A stretch of DNA of 64,000 bases from CBDBCU01 sp965242615 (GCA_965242615.1 CBDESR010000005.1:744001-808000), one strand, 5' to 3'. Counted from the stretch's first letter, positions 36,096 to 44,892 are shown. A program made the numbers and translations. Notes: generated by a model from the sequence alone, not told the origin.

Positions 36096-37193
36096 ATGGC
36101 AGAGTTCACCCGAACCGAGACCATAACCGTAACCTGTCCCGATTGTGCGGCCGATGAGGTAGTCAAAGCCGGGCGTCAGTCGGGGGAGCAGCGGTACTTG
36201 TGCCGGGGCTGCGGTAAGAAGTTCCGGCACAACGGGATGGCGGAGGGGCGCAAAGTTGACGCCGAGCAGATGGGGATGGCGATACGGCTGTTTTACTCCG
36301 GTATGTCTTACAAACAAATCGGGGAAACGATGGCCGATGCCTTTGATATTCCCGAACCCTCCAAAGCCACCCTGTACGAATGGGTGCGGGATTACACTGA
36401 CCGGGCAATGGCGGTAATGCAGGACTACCCGGCGCAGGTAGGGGATGAGTGGGTCGCGGACGAGATGATGGTGGATGTCGGTGGGCAAAAGGTCTGGAAT
36501 TGGAATGTGATGGATTCCAAAACCCGTTATGTTCTGGCGTCCCATCTGGCCAAGGAGCGGAACACCAAGCAAGCGGAGATTGTCATTGACAAGGCAATTA
36601 AGGCCGCTGCTGAACCGCCCAAATCCCTGAAGACTGACAAGTTGGGGTCGTACAAGGCCGCCATTGAACTGGCTTTCCCGGACATTAAGCATATCCAGAG
36701 CCAGGGCATCCGCGCTGAAATCAACAACAATCTTTCCGAGCGGTTACAAGGGACATATCGGCAGCGGGTCAAAACCTTGCGGGGTTTGGAAAATCTGGAA
36801 ACGGGGCAAAGGTATCTGGACGGCTGGACGCTGACCTACAACCTGTTCCGGGAACACGAATCCTTGGGCTTTGACACGCCGGGCAAGCGGGCAAAGGTGA
36901 ACGCCCCTTTTGCCGAGGGGGAGGATGTGGTGAATTACCGGCCGGGCGCGACGGCTCCGCCCAAGCGGGATTTGCCGGAGTTTAAGCCGGACGCCTTGAT
37001 ACGGCGGGTTAAGCCCAATGCTGAATCGACGCGGGTTGCGCCCCGGCGTGAACCTAAAGCCGGCGGGAATATGCCCACGAAGGTGAAAGCCGGCCAGCCG
37101 GCGGTGAAGGGTAAAACCGGCAACTGGAGTCCAGGTGGGGCAAAACGGCTCCGGCGGGTAACCGTTCCCAAGATAGCCCGGCGCAAGCGGTAA
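36096..37193 (+). CDS. DDE transposase with N-terminal zinc ribbon
   Basis: 365 residues. The N-terminus is a four-Cys zinc ribbon (CPDC, CRGCGKKF). A helix-turn-helix-like stretch follows (MSYKQIGETMADAFDI). Then the DDE core: Asp122 (VADEMMVDVGG), Asp181 (LKTDKLGSY) and Glu215 (NNLSERLQGTYRQRVKTLRGL); the 33-residue gap between the last two fits IS6-like enzymes. The C-terminal 70 residues are a basic disordered tail. An AGAGGGT ribosome site precedes the ATG, and the stop touches the right inverted repeat. Confidence 0.92.
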   Translation: MAEFTRTETITVTCPDCAADEVVKAGRQSGEQRYLCRGCGKKFRHNGMAEGRKVDAEQMGMAIRLFYSGMSYKQIGETMADAFDIPEPSKATLYEWVRDYTDRAMAVMQDYPAQVGDEWVADEMMVDVGGQKVWNWNVMDSKTRYVLASHLAKERNTKQAEIVIDKAIKAAAEPPKSLKTDKLGSYKAAIELAFPDIKHIQSQGIRAEINNNLSERLQGTYRQRVKTLRGLENLETGQRYLDGWTLTYNLFREHESLGFDTPGKRAKVNAPFAEGEDVVNYRPGATAPPKRDLPEFKPDALIRRVKPNAESTRVAPRREPKAGGNMPTKVKAGQPAVKGKTGNWSPGGAKRLRRVTVPKIARRKR

Positions 37194-37224
37194 AATTCAC
37201 CGTACCCTAAAAGCAAACGGAACC
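37193..37224 (-). repeat. Right terminal inverted repeat
   Basis: 32 bases, exact inverse of 34252-34283. Its first base is the last base of the transposase stop. A diverged relative lies at 46-74. Confidence 0.95.
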
Positions 37225-37245
37225 AGTCCGGCGATTTTAGAAACC

Positions 37246-37269
37246 GGGGCGGGTCCGCAAACCCGCCCC
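37246..37269 (-). terminator. Terminator of the minus-strand VOC gene
   Basis: GGGGCGGGT (37246-37254) and ACCCGCCCC (37261-37269) pair perfectly. It follows the VOC stop on the minus strand by about 50 bases and lies just outside the transposon. Confidence 0.6.
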
Positions 37270-37321
37270 TTTCTGCTGTCGGGAAGTTGCCCGGCCGAAA
37301 CCCGTCGGCCGGCCGCGGCAG

Positions 37322-38110
37322 CTACTCCGGCGTTACTTGGGCAATGCCCAGATAGATGCCCTGCGGGTCTTTGATGAAGGCGAAGCGGATGTTGCCCTCC
37401 TGCGTTACCGGGACGATGACCGCCGCGCCCAAACCGACCGCCTGCTGCAAACTGGCGTCGCAGTCGTCAACGCCCAGGTAGATGGACCAGTTCGGCGGCA
37501 CTTCGCCCCACTCCGGCTTAATCCGCATCATCCCGGCGATGGGCTGTTCGCCGTTCTTAAAGATGGTGTATTCCTCTTGTTCCGAGCCGACGTGTTCCAG
37601 GTTGGCCGTCCAGCCTAGAAAGTCGGCGTAGAACTGGCCGGCTTTAGCCGTTTCGTGGGTGTAAAGCTCGTTCCAGCCCATGGCCCCGGGCTGATAGACC
37701 AGTTGGGCGCCGATATGGTCTTTGGGCTGCCAGAGGCCAAAGGCGGCGCCGGTGGGGTCGACGGCCATAGCCCCCCGGCCGGCGTCAAAGACATCGAACG
37801 GCTCCTGTATCAGGGAGCCGCCCACGGCCTTGACCCGTTCCGCGGCGGCGTCCACATCGGCAACGGCGATAAAACTCTCCCAATGGGGCGGGATGCCCTG
37901 TTCCCGCATCCCGGCGTCCATCTCGTAAAGGCCGACGACATTCTTGCCGTCCTTCTGGGCCATGGTATAGACCATATCCGGGCCGGCCGGGGCGTCGGTA
38001 TAAGTCCAGCCCATCAGTTGGGCATAAAACTCCTTGGACGCCGCGGCGTCCGTGGTGGCAAGGTGGATCCAGCAAAAGTTTCCGGGGGCGTGGCTGCTCA
38101 CTTCGACCAT
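37322..38110 (-). CDS. Two-module VOC-family protein
   Basis: 262 residues with two glyoxalase/bleomycin-resistance-type modules. Module 1 is about 8-125 (NFCWIHLATTDAAASKEFYAQLMGW; DPTGAAFGLWQPKDH). Module 2 is about 142-260 (WNELYTHETAKAGQFYADFLGW; DPQGIYLGIAQ). These CFP30/27-kDa-antigen-type proteins have unknown substrates. It is alone on the minus strand. Confidence 0.88.
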   Translation of the reverse strand: MVEVSSHAPGNFCWIHLATTDAAASKEFYAQLMGWTYTDAPAGPDMVYTMAQKDGKNVVGLYEMDAGMREQGIPPHWESFIAVADVDAAAERVKAVGGSLIQEPFDVFDAGRGAMAVDPTGAAFGLWQPKDHIGAQLVYQPGAMGWNELYTHETAKAGQFYADFLGWTANLEHVGSEQEEYTIFKNGEQPIAGMMRIKPEWGEVPPNWSIYLGVDDCDASLQQAVGLGAAVIVPVTQEGNIRFAFIKDPQGIYLGIAQVTPE

Positions 38111-38279
38111 AAGGGAAAACTACTCCTGACCAAGTTTTGGAACACCTGTGCCAATATACCGCAAAGCAGTTCCCGGCGTCAAGTCGCAACTGTCAGCAGT
38201 TCCGGGCATTATCGCCGCCGCCCCGTCTCTGCAATGGGCTGCTTCGGAGAGCATCGCCCGGATTTACTGCCCACCGTGG

Positions 38280-40163
38280 CTAGTTTCCTACCGGCAAAGC
38301 AACTTCCCACAGCGCGCCCTCCGCCGTGAACTGTCCTGTACGAATTTCAGCAATGGGATAATTCGGCAGTTCCACCACCGCCAAGCATTTTCCGTCAAAC
38401 CAATGCCCCTGCCGGTTAAAGTCAAAATCCAAATTGCTGAAACTATGCGGCCGCCGTTCCGCCGGCAAATCCTCCGGGTTCTCCGGGATTAGATGCAGAA
38501 AGAACCGGTCAACAGTATCCCCTCGAGCGCAACTTTCCTTGAAATAATACAGGGCATTATCATAGCGGTACAGGTCAAAAATCCCCCGCGTCAGCGGCGC
38601 CCCGGCTTTCCCCTGGGCCACCGTTTGATACGCCGCCCGATAATAGTCCGCATCCAGGTCCAGACGGACGCTCCACAAGGGAACTTCCCGAGAATCGTGC
38701 TGGCCGGTGTAGATTTGGGCAATGGGATAGCCCGGCAGCTCGACCACCGCTACACACTTTCCGTCGCCGGACAGAGACCATTTTCTCCTATCCTCATACC
38801 TGAAGTCCAGATGCTGGAAGCCCCCGGCCCGGTGGTCCGCCGGCAGGTCCGCCGCATCAATCGCCAATATATGCAGAAAAAACCGCTCTTCCAGCTCCAG
38901 CCCGCGGGCGCAAGCAGAATTCTTTACATAATCCAGCCATCCCGGCCGATAATAGAGATCCCAGTAACCGGCCGACACCGTTGGCTGGGTAGTCAACCGA
39001 GTCTGATACTCCCGCTGCAACGCCGCATCGAACTGCCGATCCAAAACGGCCAGCCCGATACTGCCGCCGGCCACCAGCAGGCAAGCCGCCGACCACGCCC
39101 ACCGCCAAGATATGGTATTCCCACCCCCGGCCCGGCGGCCGACCTTCGGAATTGTGTGAGAACAATCAGCCGCGACCTCTGGCCGGGCCCCAGCCCGGTT
39201 GACCCGCCGCCACCAGGTCAGCCACGGCTCCCGGCCGCCATCCCGCAGCAACTGGAGACCGTAAAGAAAAGCCGCCAGTCCCAGCAAGTATTCCCCTACT
39301 TCGCTGAATATCCTGGCGATGACCGCCGGATCGTGCAAAGCAAAGGTGCTGCGCACACTGAATATCGCCCCGCTCAGCATAATAAGCGCTACGACGGCCA
39401 GGAGCAGCCTTTTATCCCGGGTCAGCAGGGCAACTCCCAGGAAAACCCCCATAATCGGGAGCAACGCCCCGCCCTCGAAAGCAATGGCTTCCGCCAGGGA
39501 AACTTCCCGGTGCAGGATTGCCGCCATTGCAAAGAAAAAAGCCAGCCAAAGGGACGGCAAAGGCAGCCGGCCCAACCGGTATCTCCCCGTATGGAAAGCC
39601 GCTACAGTTGCCACGCTCGCCAGAATCGGAACGCCAGTCCGGAAAATATGTCCAGTGATCGCGACATAAGTATTGAGATAAGTATTAGTGAAATGAGTAT
39701 TATGGAGATTAACCTCTCCCTGTAGATTGATTTCCTCCAGGAAACCCGGAGTGGCAAATCCCAAAATATGTTGCCCCCAACTGAGTTCCTCGCCGGCGAT
39801 AAAGAATAGACCCAGCCCCGCCAGAATATAGACGCGCCGCAGCCATCCGGGCCCGGCCGCCACCGCCGCCAGCCACAGGACCAAACCAGCCCCGCCGAAC
39901 AAACCCGCTGTCAGCAGCTCGACCGGCGCGCGCTCCTCATTCCCCATCGCCGCCCGCACCAGGTCATTGTAGCCGGCAACTCCATAAAGATAGAGCAGCG
40001 TCAATACATTCAGGCAAAAGACCGCAAAGCTGAACAGGGACAGCCGGCTGTAGAGACCCGGCGCCGCCGCCGTAATCCCGCCCTCCGTCACTACCGCGCG
40101 CATTGCCTTGCCCCCAGCGGCAATAACCCGTGCCGCCGCTAAACGAAAATTAAGCCAAGGCAT
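38280..40163 (-). CDS. Large membrane protein with duplicated extracytoplasmic domains, paralogue A
   Basis: 627 residues. About nine transmembrane helices occupy residues 40-330, including the block GEELSWGQHILGF seen in other uncharacterised bacterial membrane proteins. A second anchor helix near 365-385 leads to two tandem roughly 85-residue repeats, each running from RFFLH through FDF or FRY to GKCVAVVELPGYPIAQIYTGQ. Each repeat is preceded by a DLYYRPGWLDYVKNSAC or DLYRYDNALYYFKESC element. A 611-residue paralogue lies at 47593-49428. Function unknown; an envelope role is likely. Confidence 0.75.
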   Translation of the reverse strand: MPWLNFRLAAARVIAAGGKAMRAVVTEGGITAAAPGLYSRLSLFSFAVFCLNVLTLLYLYGVAGYNDLVRAAMGNEERAPVELLTAGLFGGAGLVLWLAAVAAGPGWLRRVYILAGLGLFFIAGEELSWGQHILGFATPGFLEEINLQGEVNLHNTHFTNTYLNTYVAITGHIFRTGVPILASVATVAAFHTGRYRLGRLPLPSLWLAFFFAMAAILHREVSLAEAIAFEGGALLPIMGVFLGVALLTRDKRLLLAVVALIMLSGAIFSVRSTFALHDPAVIARIFSEVGEYLLGLAAFLYGLQLLRDGGREPWLTWWRRVNRAGARPEVAADCSHTIPKVGRRAGGGNTISWRWAWSAACLLVAGGSIGLAVLDRQFDAALQREYQTRLTTQPTVSAGYWDLYYRPGWLDYVKNSACARGLELEERFFLHILAIDAADLPADHRAGGFQHLDFRYEDRRKWSLSGDGKCVAVVELPGYPIAQIYTGQHDSREVPLWSVRLDLDADYYRAAYQTVAQGKAGAPLTRGIFDLYRYDNALYYFKESCARGDTVDRFFLHLIPENPEDLPAERRPHSFSNLDFDFNRQGHWFDGKCLAVVELPNYPIAEIRTGQFTAEGALWEVALPVGN

Positions 40164-40345
40164 ATCCGCCGCTCCGTCTGCTGTAGTAAGCTGGAATTAT
40201 AGCGCGCCGGCCGTGCCGGCCCCGTTATCAAGCCGCCAAGTATATGCAATTGCCTTGGGGACAGACAGCCCCCAATTGCCCTCATCCCCCAATTTGTTAT
40301 ATAATACCCTCGGCAACACCCTCCAACCCCCCACAAGGAGCTACT

Positions 40346-41146
40346 ATGACTTCCCTGGACGAAAGATTTCAACAGGGTCAGCAGATGCGCGCCACTATGG
40401 CCGCCGGCGACCCCAGCCACTTCACCCTGCCCGGCATCGACCAGTTGGCCCCCGACCTGAAACGCATCGTTGACGAAGCCCTTTTCGGCTCCATCTGGAA
40501 CCGCCCCGGCTTGGATGTTACCCAACGCTGCATTTGCACTATGTCCGCGCTGATGGCGATGGGCCAACTCCCCCTGCTCCACCGCCACATCGAGCGCGCC
40601 CTCAACCTCGGCCTCACTCCCGCCCAGGTCGTCGAAGTTTTCATCCAGATGACCTTTTATGTCGGCGTCCCCTCCGTGGAAACCGCCCTCCGCACTGCCA
40701 AAGAAATCTTCGACGAGCGCGGCATCCGTTTCACCCCCACCGAAGTGTACGATCCTGACCGCTCCGCCGATGACCTCTACCAGTTGGGCCTGGCCACCCA
40801 CGAGGAACACATGGGCGACATCACCATCTATTACACCGGCGACCCCGACACCCCCGAAATGCAGCTCGAGCGGCTGATTAACGAATACAACTGGGGCGCC
40901 ATTCATACCCGCCCTCACCTCGACGCCAAAGCCCGCTCGATGTGTTCCCTGGCCGCCCTCACCGTGATGGGCCACTACGACCGCCAACTGCGCCGCCGCA
41001 TCGCCGGCGCATTGCGGGTCGGAATGACCCCCACCGAAATTATGGAAGTTTTCATCCAGCTCACCCTCTACGGCGGCTATTTCAACACCCGCACCGCCAT
41101 GCGTATCGCCCGCTCCGTATTCAGCGAGGAGGGCATCGCCGAATAA
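40346..41146 (+). CDS. Two-domain carboxymuconolactone-decarboxylase-like protein
   Basis: 266 residues with two CMD/AhpD-like helical modules: RCICTMSALMAMGQLPLLHRHIERALNLGLTPAQVVEVFIQMTFY and RSMCSLAALTVMGHYDRQLRRRI with EIMEVFIQLTLYGG. Each has one Cys rather than the CxxC of peroxidase-type AhpD, so decarboxylase-like or unknown chemistry is more likely. AAGGAGCT precedes the ATG at 40346 and TATAATACC lies about 45 bases upstream. A 51-codon membrane gene follows closely. Confidence 0.88.
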   Translation: MTSLDERFQQGQQMRATMAAGDPSHFTLPGIDQLAPDLKRIVDEALFGSIWNRPGLDVTQRCICTMSALMAMGQLPLLHRHIERALNLGLTPAQVVEVFIQMTFYVGVPSVETALRTAKEIFDERGIRFTPTEVYDPDRSADDLYQLGLATHEEHMGDITIYYTGDPDTPEMQLERLINEYNWGAIHTRPHLDAKARSMCSLAALTVMGHYDRQLRRRIAGALRVGMTPTEIMEVFIQLTLYGGYFNTRTAMRIARSVFSEEGIAE

Positions 41147-41147
41147 A

Positions 41148-41303
41148 ATGACTAACACCGCCGCCTGCCTCAACCTCGAACTGTCCCGCACTGTCGGCAA
41201 GGTTGAAAGCTCCCTTGCCGAACTCCGCTGGACTAACCGCCTCTTGGTCGGCGGCGTCATCCTCTTGGTTATCAAGGAATGGCTTTGGCCCCTGCTGAGC
41301 TGA
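41148..41303 (+). CDS. Small membrane protein
   Basis: 51 residues starting one base after the CMD-gene stop. A soluble amphipathic N-terminus (LSRTVGKVESSLAELRW) leads to one helix (LLVGGVILLVIKEWLWPLL). The near-overlap suggests coupled translation. No family recognised. Confidence 0.55.
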   Translation: MTNTAACLNLELSRTVGKVESSLAELRWTNRLLVGGVILLVIKEWLWPLLS

Positions 41304-41361
41304 ACCGCCGGCCGCCGCCGGCGTAACGGACTGCGCCAACAACAGGGTATTTTACAGATGT

Positions 41362-41391
41362 CCGGGGGAACTTTTGCAAAAGTTCCCCCGG
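41362..41391. repeat. 30-base perfect palindrome, GGGGGAACTTTT family, copy 1
   Basis: CCGGGGGAACTTTT (41362-41375) and its exact complement (41378-41391) with a GC centre. A near copy lies at 60893-60922. Placed after a plus-strand gene and before another, it may terminate transcription or be a small repeat element. Confidence 0.65.
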
Positions 41392-41472
41392 CTAAAATTC
41401 CTGACGCTAGACCAGTTGACACCCTTAAAGCTACTTGTATATTATGCCATTATCCTTAATTGGGATGGCAGT

Positions 41473-42027
41473 ATGAGCAAGTGGATGGACCAAGATTATC
41501 TATCGGTCAAGTGGCGCGGGGAACTGAGACGGGATACTTTGGCGCGTTCCGGCGGAATGTGCCAATTCTGCGGCAGCCGGCAGGCTACGCAGGTTCACCA
41601 TTGGTCGATTGAATATCCTGCCCTGAAAGAAACCACACCCGACCACCTGACAGCGCTTTGCGGACCCTGTCATTCCATTGCCACGGAGCTACGCCGCTAT
41701 CAGCGAGCAGGCGGTGACCCTTTTCAACTGGAATCCCGGTTCGGAGAAATCGTAGAGGAGGGTTTGCAGTGCAGGCCACCATCAGCATTACGGGCAGCCA
41801 GCCCATCATCCACCATTCCGCCGCCGGGCTTGACACCCGGACTCCCATCGCGCTCGAAAAGCAGGCCATCAGTGCCAAAAAGGGAAGCAATCGCACCGTC
41901 ACCGACGAATTCCGGTTGCGAGAACTCGAAGCACTTGAATCCCTGTGGCTCTCCCCCGTCACCGGAGAAATTACCATCCCCCCGGAAGCCGTCCGCAGCT
42001 GCTTGGAAACTGCCGCCCGGAAACTGA
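41473..42027 (+). CDS. Phage-type HNH protein, frame overruns the next gene
   Basis: The first 100 or so residues form an HNH domain: GGMCQFCGSRQATQVHHWSIEYP and LTALCGPCHSIATELRR with two Cys pairs and the catalytic His pair. After residue 99 the frame enters the next gene and encodes a low-complexity Pro/Ser tail, so the true stop was probably lost. The overlap with the next gene is about 259 bases. A GGGATGG ribosome site precedes the ATG. Confidence 0.7.
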   Translation: MSKWMDQDYLSVKWRGELRRDTLARSGGMCQFCGSRQATQVHHWSIEYPALKETTPDHLTALCGPCHSIATELRRYQRAGGDPFQLESRFGEIVEEGLQCRPPSALRAASPSSTIPPPGLTPGLPSRSKSRPSVPKREAIAPSPTNSGCENSKHLNPCGSPPSPEKLPSPRKPSAAAWKLPPGN

Positions 42028-42371
42028 AGCAAGGCCCTGCGGTTCGCGAGGGTCTGGTGGTTGACAACACGGCTTTTAAGTATGACCGGGAAGCCTTGGG
42101 CAACACGCCGGAGGAAGTGGCGCAATCGGCGCAGTTCACGGTGCCGGTGGTAGTGCCGTCCTCCCGCGGCCGGATAATGCGGACTCGGGTCAAGTTTGAC
42201 CAGTGGGGTTTGACCTTTGATCTTGACTTTGACCCGGAATTGATCGACCAGTTGAAGTTGGAAACTTGGCTGGATATTGCCGGCCGGCGCATTGGTCTGG
42301 GGGATTGGCGGCCAGAGAAAGGCGGCCGTTACGGGCGGTTCACTATGGAAAGCATTGTCATAGCCGAATAA
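41769..42371 (+). CDS. Phage-associated conserved protein
   Basis: 200 residues. The layout (short beta N-terminus, ELEALESLWLSPVTGEITIPPEA, a KLKQG loop, RIMRTRVKFDQWGLTFDLDFD, and GRRIGLGDWRPEKGGRYGRF) matches a protein I recall from many phage genomes, function unknown. GTG at 41769 is chosen for GAGGAGGG nine bases upstream. With the HNH gene and the downstream GGCAAGGCA repeats it forms a phage-derived module; no portal, terminase or integrase is present. Confidence 0.75.
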   Translation: MQATISITGSQPIIHHSAAGLDTRTPIALEKQAISAKKGSNRTVTDEFRLRELEALESLWLSPVTGEITIPPEAVRSCLETAARKLKQGPAVREGLVVDNTAFKYDREALGNTPEEVAQSAQFTVPVVVPSSRGRIMRTRVKFDQWGLTFDLDFDPELIDQLKLETWLDIAGRRIGLGDWRPEKGGRYGRFTMESIVIAE

Positions 42372-42383
42372 CCCCATGCGTGG

Positions 42384-42490
42384 TATGGCAGGTCCGGGCA
42401 AGGCAGGGATTGACTCTTGGCGTGGCTCGGCAGTGCAAGGCAGTGCTGGCATTGGCACGGCGGGGTTTGGCAAGGCATGGCTAGGCAAGG
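42384..42490 (+). repeat. GGCAAGGCA-type degenerate repeat array
   Basis: About 100 bases rich in GGCA/GGCAAGGCA variants (GGCAAGGCAGGG, GGCAGTGCAAGGCAG, GGCAAGGCATGG). A further partial unit (CGGGCAAGTCAGGGATTA) at 42582-42600 matches CGGGCAAGGCAGGGATT at 42396-42412. Such repeats often follow this phage gene family. Confidence 0.6.
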
Positions 42491-42493
42491 ATA

Positions 42494-42527
42494 ATCTGCG
42501 GCCGGTTTGACTAGACCGGCCGCAGAT
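42494..42527 (+). terminator. Terminator of the phage-like module
   Basis: ATCTGCGGCCGGT (42494-42506) and its exact complement (42515-42527), followed by TTTTATA. A TATACT -10 candidate follows at about 42531 for the hydrolase gene. Confidence 0.8.
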
Positions 42528-42635
42528 TTTATACTATCCTGCATACCCATTGGGCGTAGCGTTGCTTGGCAATGCACGACCGGGCAAGTCAGGGATTACC
42601 CCTTAAAAACAGCGTATTAAAACCCGGGAGCTGCT

Positions 42636-43427
42636 ATGCAAGTCAAACTGCCCGACGGCGCGGAACTCTTTTACACCGTCGACGACTACACCGACCCTTG
42701 GACGACGCCCGAAACCGTCGTAATGCACCACGGCATGGCCAAAAACCACCGCCTCTGGTACGCTTGGGTGCCGGTCATTGCCCGCCACTACCGGGTTATC
42801 CGCTACGATATGCGCGGAATGGGCCAATCCGCCGTCCCGGAACCCGGCTATCCTTGGTCCGTGGACAACTTCGCCCAAGACCTGCTCCACTTCCTCGATG
42901 CCCTCCAACTCGACCGCGTCCACCTGATCGGCGAAACCGTCGGCGGCTCCATTGGGATGCGCTTTGCCACCCTCCATCAGGAACGGCTGCTTTCCCTCAC
43001 CGCCTGCACCTCCCCGGTCAGCTTCGACGACCCCCACCATCAAGAAAGCGCCGACTTGATTGAGCGGGAGGGCGTCGCCGCTTGGGTCGAAAGCACCATT
43101 GGCCGCCGCCTCGACCCGGAAATGGTCTCCCCGGACTACATCCGCTGGTACGCCGCCCAAATGTCCGCTACGCCGGCCAGTGTGGTCGGCGGCTTTCAGC
43201 GCAACTCCGGCGGCGACCTCCGCCCCTTGCTTGGCAGCGTCCAAACCCCGGTACTGATACTAGCCGCCGCCCGCCTCCGCGAGGAAGTGCTCGGCGATTT
43301 CCGGGACGCCGCCGACTACTTCCCCAATGGCCGCCGCGTCGTCTTTCCCGGCGTCAACGGCTTTGTCCAGCACATCCTGCCTACCCCTTGCGCCCGTGCT
43401 TGGCTCGACTTCGCCCGCAGCCTCTAA
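42636..43427 (+). CDS. Alpha/beta hydrolase with Thr at the nucleophile position
   Basis: 263 residues with the enol-lactonase-like hydrolase layout: oxyanion HHGMAKNHRLW, RYDMRGMGQS, the nucleophile elbow at 97-105 (LIGETVGGS), and a C-terminal His in GFVQHILPTP. The elbow reads Gly-Glu-Thr-Val-Gly, so Thr101 stands where Ser is usual. The protein may be inactive, use Thr, or do cofactor-free chemistry. It lies 55 bases upstream of a PrpD gene, probably in one operon. Confidence 0.85.
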   Translation: MQVKLPDGAELFYTVDDYTDPWTTPETVVMHHGMAKNHRLWYAWVPVIARHYRVIRYDMRGMGQSAVPEPGYPWSVDNFAQDLLHFLDALQLDRVHLIGETVGGSIGMRFATLHQERLLSLTACTSPVSFDDPHHQESADLIEREGVAAWVESTIGRRLDPEMVSPDYIRWYAAQMSATPASVVGGFQRNSGGDLRPLLGSVQTPVLILAAARLREEVLGDFRDAADYFPNGRRVVFPGVNGFVQHILPTPCARAWLDFARSL

Positions 43428-43482
43428 TCCATTTCCCAAATCCCGCCCCAAATCCCGGTCAAAGATACAAGGATACAACGCT

Positions 43483-44892
43483 ATGTCCGATTCCCTCAGC
43501 CGCACCCTCGCCCGTTTCACCGACGCCTTGCAGTACGAAACCCTGCCCCCGGAAGTCGCCGACAAAATCAAAGCATCCCTACTCCACGCCTTGGTCATAT
43601 CCATCCTCGGCGCGGAAACCCCCCACGGCCAAGCCGCCATTGCCCTGGCCAAAACCGAGGAGGGCAAACCCGATGGCGCGACCATCCTGGTTGACGGCAG
43701 CCGCGCCACCCGCTGCGGCGCCGCCTTTGCCAACAGCAAACTGATGCACGCCACCAACCAGTCCGACTCCTATCGGATGCTCCTCCATCCCGGCCCCTGC
43801 CTCATCCCGGCCGGCTTGGCCACCGTCGAACTGGAACGCCACACCGGCCGCGAACTGATTACCGCCCTGGCGGCCGGCTACGAAGTTCAAGCCCGCATCG
43901 CCGCCGATTTCATCCCCTCGACCCAAGCCCGCGGGTTCCGCTCCAGCCCGGTCTATGGCACCATCGGCGCCGCCGTCACCGCCGGCAAACTCTTGCGCCT
44001 GAATGAGGACCAGCTGGTAACTGCTATCGCCTTGGCTTGCACCTTCGCCGGCGGCACCACCGAAGGGGCCCGCAGTGGCGGCCGCGAAATGCTTTTCCAC
44101 GAACCCAACGCCACCCGCAACGGCATTATGGCCGCCCTCCTGGCCCGGGAAAATGTCCGCGGCTCCGAAACCGCCCTCGAGGGGGACGCCGGCTTTTACA
44201 ATGCCTTTACCGGCAACAACCGCGGGGAACTCTCCTATGTTTTCAGCGGCAATAAGCAAGTATCCCTTGACACCGTCATTGCCGACCTCGGCCAGCGTTG
44301 GGAACTCCTCCATGTAACCCCCAAAATCTACCCCACCGCCGGCTACAATTGCCCGGTCATTGAACTGATGACCGACATCCGCGCCGCCCATCAGCTGCCC
44401 ATTGCCAACATCGAAAAAATCACCGTCGACCTCAACTGGCTGGAAACCACCTACCCCTCTCCGGCCTTTCCCAATCCCGCCCGCAGCGCCGACGCCCCCG
44501 GCATTGGCAGCACCCACTACTTCGCCGCCTACACCTGCGTTAATGGCCGCTACCCGCCCCTCAAAGCCCGCATCGACCCCGGCGACAACGCCGCCGAGGA
44601 CGACGCCGTAGTAACCTACCTCACCCGTCTCGTCGAAGTAGTCGGCCACCAGGACCGCCCCGCCTTCGCCCCCCGCATCACCATCAATATGCGCGGCGGC
44701 ACCGAATACCAGGGCGAATACCGGGGCAACGAACTGGAGTGGGACTTGGCAACGGAAACCGCCCGCCTCAGCCCCCTGTTCCCCGAAATCCCTTGGCCCC
44801 AGACCAAGCTCACCGCCCTCTGCGAACTAATCGCCGCCCTTGACCAAGAACCCCGCATCGACCGCCTCCTCCAACTCTGCACCCCCGACTAA
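43483..44892 (+). CDS. MmgE/PrpD family protein
   Basis: A 469-residue PrpD-superfamily protein. SKLMHATNQSDSYRMLLHPGP replaces the DDxxxxxxHP motif with a Gln-Ser-Asp variant, and YPTAGYNCPVIELMTDIRA is the C-terminal family helix. The ATG at 43483 is the first after the hydrolase stop that keeps the family N-terminus (RTLARFTDALQYETLPPEV). Together with the hydrolase it suggests degradation of a small hydroxy- or dicarboxylic acid; substrate unknown. Confidence 0.88.
   Translation: MSDSLSRTLARFTDALQYETLPPEVADKIKASLLHALVISILGAETPHGQAAIALAKTEEGKPDGATILVDGSRATRCGAAFANSKLMHATNQSDSYRMLLHPGPCLIPAGLATVELERHTGRELITALAAGYEVQARIAADFIPSTQARGFRSSPVYGTIGAAVTAGKLLRLNEDQLVTAIALACTFAGGTTEGARSGGREMLFHEPNATRNGIMAALLARENVRGSETALEGDAGFYNAFTGNNRGELSYVFSGNKQVSLDTVIADLGQRWELLHVTPKIYPTAGYNCPVIELMTDIRAAHQLPIANIEKITVDLNWLETTYPSPAFPNPARSADAPGIGSTHYFAAYTCVNGRYPPLKARIDPGDNAAEDDAVVTYLTRLVEVVGHQDRPAFAPRITINMRGGTEYQGEYRGNELEWDLATETARLSPLFPEIPWPQTKLTALCELIAALDQEPRIDRLLQLCTPD

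Larger units (their letters stand above)
34244..37232 (+). mobile_element. Complete cargo-carrying DDE transposon with 8-bp target duplication
   Basis: Between identical 8-base direct repeats AGTCCGGC (34244-34251 and 37225-37232) lie perfect 32-base inverted repeats starting GGTTCCGTTTGC. Inside are a membrane/zinc-ribbon gene, a DNA methyltransferase with a frameshifted HNH extension, and the transposase. The ends and the 8-base duplication resemble IS6; the zinc-ribbon transposase and passengers also recall IS1595. A target duplication still exact shows recent insertion. The element sits between the NYN promoter region and the terminator of a minus-strand VOC gene. Confidence 0.92.
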
